A stretch of 12,027 bases of DNA from DTYU01 sp040757355 (GTDB lineage: Bacteria; Bacillota; Desulfotomaculia; Desulfotomaculales; Ammonificaceae), in contig JBFLWY010000063.1 of NCBI GenBank assembly GCA_040757355.1, positions 1-12,027 of the forward strand. Reading direction: 5' to 3'. The notes beneath the pieces are model-generated. The model was not told the DNA's origin and made no database searches. It worked only from the letters and a program-made list of their open reading frames with translations. Position 1 is the stretch's first letter, and every line of letters starts with the position of its first letter. Positions 6,936 through 12,027 of the stretch are shown piece after piece. Both the position numbers and the translations under genes were made by a program.

Positions 6936-8321
6936 ATGTTCCCGTTAGCCGTAGCAGAGGCAGCACTGGTGCTGGGTGCCGACCTGATCCAGGGAGACCC
7001 GGCCATGACCGTGACGGCTGTTACCACAGACAGCCGGAACGTTGTTCCGGGAGCGCTTTTTTTTGCCCTTCAGGGAGAACGGCATGACGGGCACGAATTC
7101 GTCCCCCAAGCGCTTGCCCGGGGGGCGGTCGGCGCAGTTGTGTCCAGGACGTTGCCTGCGCTGCCGGCTGGGGCGGCAGTCCTCCTGGTACCCGATGTCC
7201 TGAATGCGCTGGGGAAGCTGGCGTGTTACGTCCGCAAGCGGGCTGGTGTTTTCTTGATAGGAGTAACCGGCAGTACCGGAAAGACCAGCACCAAGGATAT
7301 TCTATCGGCTGTGCTGGGGGTAAAGTACCGGGTTCTTTCCACGCACGGGAACCTGAATAATGAAATCGGCGTACCGCTCACCTTACTGGAAATCGAGCCG
7401 GATCACGAGGTGGCGGTAGTGGAAATGGCGATGAGGGCACCCGGGGAGATTGCCGCGCTCGCACGCATTTCGAGCCCGAACGCTGCCGTCATCACCAACA
7501 TCGGTGAAACCCACCTGGAACGTCTGGGAAGTGTCAGGGAGATTGCCGGCGCTAAGGGAGAAATCCTGGACTTTGTTCCGCCTGAAGGGTTCGCAGTGCT
7601 TCATGCCGAAAGCCCGTTTGTTTACGCTGAAGCTAAGCGCTGCAAGGGCCGCGTGGTTTTCTTCGGTACAGTAAGCGAGGCAACCGTGCAATTGGTTGAC
7701 TATACTCCTGACAACGGCGGCGGCCGCTTCAGAGTTGTCGCAGAGGGGGTAGAAGAGGATTACTATATACCTGTGCCCGGCCGTCACAATGCCATAAATG
7801 CACTGGCGGCCGTTGCGGTAGCGCGGGAATTTGGGCTGCGTCCGGATGAGATACGGGAGGGGTTCCGGCGCGTAAAACTTAGCAGCATGCGTCTGGAAAT
7901 CAAGAAATACGGCTCACTAACGGTGATAAACGATTCCTACAACGCGAACCCCGCTTCAATGCGCGCCGCGCTTGCCGTGCTGCAGGAAGTTGCCCGGGGC
8001 CGGCGGCGGGTGGCCGTTCTGGGTGACATGCTCGAACTCGGAGAAAGAACCGTGAGTGCCCACCGGGAACTCGGTGAGGCGGCTGCAGGGGCGGCGGACT
8101 TTATCCTGGCGGTTGGGAAAATGGCTGAAGAGATCGCTGCAGGAGCCGTTGCTTTGGGTTTACCGGCCGACAAGGTAACAACCTGTCCTGATGCGGTGCA
8201 GGCAGCAGAGGCCCTGAGAGAGATGCCGCTCGGTGAAGCGGTTGTACTCGTCAAAGCTTCGCGAAGTATGCACCTCGAAACGATTGTTGAATTCCTCTGT
8301 TCAGGGGGTGCGAAGGGTTGA
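6936..8321 (+). CDS. murF: UDP-N-acetylmuramoyl-tripeptide--D-alanyl-D-alanine ligase MurF
   Basis: MurF is the cytoplasmic ATP-dependent ligase that adds D-Ala-D-Ala to complete the pentapeptide precursor. The 461-residue product has the N-terminal substrate domain with TDSRNVVPGALFFALQG and the P-loop GSTGKTSTKD (Gly112, Lys116). Next come HGNLNNEIGVPLTLL, MAMRAPGEIAAL and ITNIGETHLERLG in the central domain, and NDSYNANPASMRAAL plus GDMLELG in the C-terminal domain. These are the MurF versions of Mur-ligase motifs and separate it from the MurE and MurD paralogues in the same window. The ATG start has AGGAG (6917-6921) at a rather long 14 bases, with ACAGG nearer. A 524-base repeat-bearing spacer separates it from murE, so it may need its own promoter. 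Its stop overlaps the mraY start. Confidence 0.97.
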   Translation: MFPLAVAEAALVLGADLIQGDPAMTVTAVTTDSRNVVPGALFFALQGERHDGHEFVPQALARGAVGAVVSRTLPALPAGAAVLLVPDVLNALGKLACYVRKRAGVFLIGVTGSTGKTSTKDILSAVLGVKYRVLSTHGNLNNEIGVPLTLLEIEPDHEVAVVEMAMRAPGEIAALARISSPNAAVITNIGETHLERLGSVREIAGAKGEILDFVPPEGFAVLHAESPFVYAEAKRCKGRVVFFGTVSEATVQLVDYTPDNGGGRFRVVAEGVEEDYYIPVPGRHNAINALAAVAVAREFGLRPDEIREGFRRVKLSSMRLEIKKYGSLTVINDSYNANPASMRAALAVLQEVARGRRRVAVLGDMLELGERTVSAHRELGEAAAGAADFILAVGKMAEEIAAGAVALGLPADKVTTCPDAVQAAEALREMPLGEAVVLVKASRSMHLETIVEFLCSGGAKG

Positions 8322-9304
8322 CCACTCCTGTAACCGGTGCGTTTCTTGTTTCACTTCTGGCTACGGTGGTTGCCGGGCCGGTATTGATCCCCGTACTTAA
8401 ACAGCTTAAAATCGGTCAGCGAGTGCGCTACGACGGGCCTTCACGCCACCTTTCCAAAGCCGGTACGCCCACCATGGGCGGAGTGATCTTCCTGCTGGGC
8501 ATCACTCTCGCGGTGCTGTGGTTCGGCCGGGGGAGCCCGGAAGCGATGGTTCTGATTCTCGTCACGCTCTCTTACGGGCTTGTGGGTTTTCTGGACGATT
8601 TCTTGAAGGTGATTAAGCACAGGTCGCTCGGGTTAAGAGCGCGGGAAAAGCTGCTGGTACAGGCGGTAGTCGCCTTCGGTCTAGCGGTCTTTGCGGTCTT
8701 CTTTCTCGGCCGGGGTACGGACATTACGATTCCTTTCTCAGGTTTTTTCCAGGACGGCGGGATTCACGTCGATTATGGATTCTGGTTCTTTGCCTTTTTC
8801 ACCGTCCTGGTTTTGCTTTCGGCGGCAAACGCAGTGAATCTTACAGACGGCCTTGACGGTCTGGCGGCGGGCCTGACTGTGATAGCCGCCGGCGTGTATG
8901 TCATTTTTGCGCTGGTCATGGACAAAACCGGTTTGGCGGCCGGTCTGAGTGCGGTAACCGGCGGATGCCTTGGTTTTTTGCTGTACAACCGGCACCCGGC
9001 GCGGGTTTTTATGGGCGATACCGGCTCACTGGCGCTCGGGGGGGCGCTTGGAACAGCGGCGGTTCTGACGCGCAGTGAACTTTTCCTGTTGATAATCGGG
9101 GCGGTTTTCGCGGCGGAAACCTTATCCGTGATCTTGCAGGTTGTTTCGTTTCAGCTTACGGGTAAACGGATTTTCCGGATGAGCCCGCTGCACCATCATT
9201 TTGAACTCGGTGGGTGGTCCGAAAACCGCGTGGTTGTAACCTTCTGGCTTGCCGGGCTGGTTACGGGACTGGTTGGGTTGACCGGCATCTACCGGTTGGG
9301 TTAA
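8318..9304 (+). CDS. mraY: Phospho-N-acetylmuramoyl-pentapeptide-transferase MraY
   Basis: MraY is the integral membrane enzyme that transfers phospho-MurNAc-pentapeptide from UDP to undecaprenyl phosphate, giving lipid I. The 328-residue product is strongly hydrophobic, with about ten membrane segments. It carries the diagnostic motifs GTPTMGG (49-55), the Mg-binding Asp pair in GFLDDFLK (Asp93, Asp94), NAVNLTDGLDGLA (171-183), MGDTGSLALGG (232-242) and HHHFELGGW (292-300). The TTG start (8318-8320) overlaps the murF TGA stop in the sequence TTGA, indicating translational coupling. The frame and length fit the family. Downstream is a 113-base gap before the preferred murD start, with no feature apart from its ribosome site. 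Confidence 0.97.
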   Translation: MTTPVTGAFLVSLLATVVAGPVLIPVLKQLKIGQRVRYDGPSRHLSKAGTPTMGGVIFLLGITLAVLWFGRGSPEAMVLILVTLSYGLVGFLDDFLKVIKHRSLGLRAREKLLVQAVVAFGLAVFAVFFLGRGTDITIPFSGFFQDGGIHVDYGFWFFAFFTVLVLLSAANAVNLTDGLDGLAAGLTVIAAGVYVIFALVMDKTGLAAGLSAVTGGCLGFLLYNRHPARVFMGDTGSLALGGALGTAAVLTRSELFLLIIGAVFAAETLSVILQVVSFQLTGKRIFRMSPLHHHFELGGWSENRVVVTFWLAGLVTGLVGLTGIYRLG

Positions 9305-9417
9305 TTGAAAAAGTCTTTGGTTAAGGTTCCGAGTCAAAAGTCCAAAATGCTTTAAAAAGGATGGATTTAACCAAATTATTTTTCCGGCTTGTGGCTAAAC
9401 ATAGGAGCGTGTTTCTG

Positions 9418-10764
9418 TTGGAACTTAGCGGAAGAAAGGTACTTGTTGTCGGCGCGGGTAAGAGCGGCATCGCCGCGGCGCGCTTTCTAGGGCAAAAGGG
9501 CGCGGCGGTGACGCTGACAGATATTAAACCGGCTACAGAACTGGTAGAAGCGGCCAGTATCGGAGTTGCGACATTTTTTGGGGACTATCCGGCAGCCCGG
9601 GGATACGACCTGCTGGTGGTCAGTCCGGGGGTGCCTTTGTCGGCGGCGCCGGTGGCAGAAGCACTGAACCTCGGGATAGAGGTTATCGGGGAACTGGAAC
9701 TGGCCTACCGCTTTGCCCGGGCGCCGATTGTGGCGATCACAGGGACGAACGGTAAAACGACCACTACTGCCCTGACCGGTGAAATCTTCCGGACTGCCGG
9801 GCGCCGGACGCTGGTAGCCGGTAATATCGGTGTACCGCTGGTGACTGCGGTGGAGGATTACGGGCCGGAGGATATAATCGTTGCCGAAGTCTCAAGCTTT
9901 CAGCTTGAAACAGCGCACAGTTTCCGCCCGCGGGTGGCGGTGGTCCTGAACGTTACCTACGACCACCTGGACCGGCACCATACAATGGCGGAATATGCGG
10001 CGTCAAAAGCACGGATCTTTGCCAATCAAGGAGAAGAGGACGCGGCGGTCTTGAACCTGGATGACCCCATTGTGGCGGCGATGAAAGAATCTGCCCGTGG
10101 AAGCGTATTGTTCTTCAGCCGGCGGCATAATTTGGATACGGGGGCCTTTGTCCATGCGGGCAGGGTGGTTGTCAAAAAGGACGGGGTGCTTACCGAAATA
10201 TGCGGCACTAACGAACTCGGGATACCCGGCCTGCACAACCTTGAGAACGCGCTGGCGTCGTCAGCAGCGGCTACTTTCCTCGGGGTGCCTGGAGCTGTTG
10301 TAGGAAGGGCGCTGCGCGAGTTTCGGGGGGTTGTTCACCGGTTGGAGTTTGTGGACGAGGTCGGCGGAGTGCGATACGTGAATGATTCTAAAGGGACGAA
10401 TCCCGACGCAGCCATAAAAGCACTGGAGTCGTACCGGCAGCCGATTGTTTTAATAGCGGGAGGGCGGAACAAAGGTAACGATTTCACCGCGTTTGCGGCC
10501 AAAATAAGCGAGAAGGCACGTGCGTTGGTAGTTTTAGGCGAGAGCGCGGCGGAAATCGCTGCGGCGGCACGTGCCGCCGGGGTCACAGCCGTCTTTTATG
10601 CGAAGGACTTGCGAGATGCCGTATTGCAGGCAAGGGATGCGGCTGTTCCGGGGGACGTTGTCCTTTTGTCACCAGCCTGCGCAAGTTGGGACATGTTTAA
10701 AAACTATGAAGAGCGGGGCGAATTGTTCAAAAAGATAGTCCGGGAGATCGCCGGTTCCGCGTAA
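9418..10764 (+). CDS. murD: UDP-N-acetylmuramoyl-L-alanine--D-glutamate ligase MurD
   Basis: MurD is the cytoplasmic ATP-dependent ligase that adds D-glutamate to UDP-MurNAc-L-Ala, the step before MurE. The product starts with a nucleotide-fold segment, GRKVLVVGAGKSGIAAARFL. It has the P-loop GTNGKTTTT (109-117), EVSSFQLE and NVTYDHLDRH in the middle domain, and NDSKGTNPDA, GGRNKGNDF and SPACASWDMFKNYEERG in the C-terminal domain. TTG at 9418 is chosen: AGGAG (9403-9407) lies ten bases upstream and the N-terminus matches the family (MELSGRKVLVVG), giving 448 residues. An in-frame ATG at 9361 would add 19 residues and has its AAAAAGG directly abutting, which is a poor spacing. It is intact and is the last recognisable dcw gene in the window. 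Confidence 0.95.
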   Translation: MELSGRKVLVVGAGKSGIAAARFLGQKGAAVTLTDIKPATELVEAASIGVATFFGDYPAARGYDLLVVSPGVPLSAAPVAEALNLGIEVIGELELAYRFARAPIVAITGTNGKTTTTALTGEIFRTAGRRTLVAGNIGVPLVTAVEDYGPEDIIVAEVSSFQLETAHSFRPRVAVVLNVTYDHLDRHHTMAEYAASKARIFANQGEEDAAVLNLDDPIVAAMKESARGSVLFFSRRHNLDTGAFVHAGRVVVKKDGVLTEICGTNELGIPGLHNLENALASSAAATFLGVPGAVVGRALREFRGVVHRLEFVDEVGGVRYVNDSKGTNPDAAIKALESYRQPIVLIAGGRNKGNDFTAFAAKISEKARALVVLGESAAEIAAAARAAGVTAVFYAKDLRDAVLQARDAAVPGDVVLLSPACASWDMFKNYEERGELFKKIVREIAGSA

Positions 10765-10858
10765 GGCTGAAAAAGTGAGGTAACTTTAAGAGTACGCCTT
10801 AGGGATAACGGCGGCGGCCTTGATTTGTTATCGGACTCAGGACTCGGGACTCGCGTAG
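10765..10858. other. Spacer after murD with inverted repeat and three heptamers
   Basis: GATAAC (10804-10809) and GTTATC (10827-10832) form a six-pair inverted repeat with a 17-base loop. It has no T-run, so a terminator role is doubtful. Next come three tandem heptamers, GGACTCA-GGACTCG-GGACTCG (10833-10853), ending just before the truncated edge of the intron reverse transcriptase. No gene is visible. Confidence 0.55.
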
Positions 10859-10861
10859 CGG

Positions 10862-11626
10862 CCCACGAACCACATCATAGACGCGGACATCAAGGGCTTC
10901 TTTGACACCGTCCAGCACGAATGGCTAATTCGGATGCTTGAACTGCAGGTAGCCGACAAGCAGTTCGTCCGGCTTATCAAGCGGTTTCTGAAAGCGGGGG
11001 TAATAGAGGACGGGCTCTGGCACGCGGCCGAAGAAGGGACACCCCAGGGAGGGATAATCAGCCCGGTACTCAGCAACATTTACCTGCACTATGCATTAGA
11101 CCTGTGGTTTGACAAGGCGGTTATCCCGAAGCTCAAGGGTTATGCGGAGCTAATCCGGTACTGCGATGACTTTATCATCTGTGTCCAGAAGAAACCTGTC
11201 TGCGTGCGGACACGCACAGGCAGGGAGGACGCTGAGAGGATTCTTGCGGCCTTGAAGGAGCGGCTGGCCAAGTTTGGCTTGGAGCTATCAACGGAGAAGA
11301 CCAAGGTAATTCCTTTTGGGCGGTATGCGGAGGAGAATGCCCGGAGGAAAGGGCAGAAGCCGCCGGCCTTTGACTTCTTAGGATTCACCCACTTCAATGG
11401 CAAGACCCGAAGCGGTCACTACAAGCTTGGGCGGCGCACGAGCGCCAAGAGGTTCCGGGAGAAGCTCAAGGCGGTAAAGAAGTGGGTCGAGGCGGTGAGG
11501 TACCTGATGCCGCTACGGGAGTGGTGGCCGATATTCCAGGTCAAGCTGATGGGTCATCAGCGGTACTACGGGGTTAGCGGCAACTATGAGAGGGTCTATG
11601 TTAACCTCTATGCTTTCAGCGGTTGA
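10862..11626 (+). pseudogene. Group II intron reverse transcriptase/maturase, N- and C-terminally truncated
   Basis: An open frame of 254 codons begins right after a TAG at 10856-10858, with no native start. The first internal ATG (10934) is not a credible start because homology begins upstream of it. Visible motifs, in order, are DADIKGFFDTVQHEWL (RT block 3, first catalytic Asp), GTPQGGIISPVLSNIYLHYALD (block 4, from about 11039), and YCDDFII, the YxDD catalytic motif at about 11159-11179. Then come LSTEKTKVIPFG and DFLGFTHF (block 7), and the start of the maturase/thumb region ending GHQRYYGVSGNYERVY. Blocks 0-2 are missing at the N-terminus, as is most of the C-terminal maturase/DNA-binding part. 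Intact relatives are well over 400 residues. The active-site Asp residues remain, but the protein cannot be a functional intron RT. Confidence 0.9.
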
Positions 11627-11646
11627 TGTGTGTAAGCTTTCTTGAA

Positions 11647-11718
<72 letters not shown>

Positions 11719-11912
11719 AAATGGTTCAATCGCTTGGCTTCGGCCTTTTATCAACGTCGAACGTCGAACGGACCCCACCCAGCACTCAATAGACTTCTTG
11801 CACTTCGAAGGACAGACCTTCATTGAGCTTAATGAAGTGATAGCTTTCAAAACTTCAAGGATTACATTGAGTGCTGGGTGTCAGTATAAGGTTAAACGTA
11901 TTTTCGGGGGAG
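11719..11912 (+). repeat. Extended repeat copy B, with inverted-repeat-bounded core 11778-11878
   Basis: The 101-bp core has CCCAGCACTCAAT (11778-11790) and its reverse complement (11866-11878). It equals the 6566-6665 core except for one extra A in a run of A. The left flank 11719-11777 aligns to 6506-6565 with several substitutions and small indels. Both of its heptamer units read AACGTCG, where copy A has AACGTTG. The right flank (GATAAGG-like, then CGGGGGAGT) aligns more loosely. The left border coincides with the predicted end of the intron remnant. Confidence 0.85.
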
Positions 11913-11922
11913 TCGTTCACGA

Positions 11923-11980
11923 CCCAGCACTCAATGGACTTTTTGCCCTTTGAAGGACAGACCTTCATTGAGCTTAAATG
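11923..11980 (+). repeat. Partial repeat copy C
   Basis: Begins with CCCAGCACTCAAT and follows the core through the GAGCTTAA palindrome centre with a few substitutions. It then breaks off where the next copy starts, and has no right inverted end. Fifteen bases left of it (GGAGTCGTTCACGAC, 11908-11922) match the murE 3' coding end at 6376-6390 with one substitution. Confidence 0.8.
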
Positions 11981-12027
11981 CCCAGCACTCAATAGGACTT
12001 TTTGAGCTTTGGAGGAGAGACCTTCTT
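11981..12027 (+). repeat. Partial, more diverged repeat copy D at the window edge
   Basis: Starts again with CCCAGCACTCAAT and resembles the left half of the core, with an inserted base and several substitutions (for example CTTTGGAGGAGAGACC against CTTTGAAGGACAGACC). It runs off the end of the window, so its right end is not visible. Copies C and D start 58 bases apart in direct orientation. Confidence 0.75.

Noticed and set aside
9361..9417. Upstream ATG start of murD
   Set aside because: AAAAAGG touches the ATG with no spacing. The extra 19 residues do not fit the family, whereas TTG 9418 has a well-spaced AGGAG.
10934..11626. Intact short reverse transcriptase starting at ATG 10934
   Set aside because: Family homology continues upstream to a stop at 10856, and block 3 would be cut in half. 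It is a truncated group II intron protein, not a stand-alone RT.

Overview
The window is the front part of a division and cell-wall (dcw) gene cluster, all on the + strand. The order is mraZ, rsmH, ftsL, a PASTA-type class B penicillin-binding protein (ftsI/spoVD), murE, murF, mraY, murD. This order, the frequent TTG starts with AG-rich ribosome binding sites, the PASTA-bearing PBP and the meso-diaminopimelate signature in MurE (DNPR) point to a spore-forming-type Firmicute. My best guess is a moderately GC-rich clostridial lineage such as Desulfotomaculum/Pelotomaculum relatives. That placement is an inference from gene order and style, not from a search.

Region by region: 28-471 mraZ; 472-692 a non-coding spacer with nested inverted repeats; 693-1882 rsmH, interrupted by a 100-N assembly gap flanked by an exact 127-bp duplication that looks like an unmerged contig overlap; 2028-2516 ftsL; 2571-4727 ftsI/spoVD; 4728-4911 a spacer with a possible promoter and hairpin; 4912-6411 murE; 6412-6935 a repeat-rich spacer; 6936-8321 murF, overlapping mraY (8318-9304) by four bases; 9418-10764 murD; 10765-12027 a degenerate accessory segment with a group II intron remnant and repeats, where ftsW/spoVE and murG would often follow in related clusters.

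The genes form one pathway. MurD, MurE and MurF add D-Glu, meso-DAP and D-Ala-D-Ala to the UDP-MurNAc peptide. MraY loads the product onto undecaprenyl phosphate to make lipid I. The PBP cross-links the polymer at the septum with FtsL as divisome partner. RsmH methylates 16S rRNA and MraZ is the cluster's transcription regulator.

The unusual material is a family of roughly 100-bp elements with 13-bp terminal inverted repeats (core CCCAGCACTCAAT / ATTGAGTGCTGGG). One forms the 3' end of the murE reading frame (6388-6491), one lies between murE and murF (6566-6665), a nearly identical one lies after the intron remnant (11778-11878), and two partial copies run to the window end. The intron's predicted 3' end coincides with the left border of one extended repeat copy, and the copy between murE and murF provides an apparent empty-site comparison. 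I found no defence, CRISPR or biosynthetic system here. The repeat family and its relation to the intron are the most notable undescribed-looking features.
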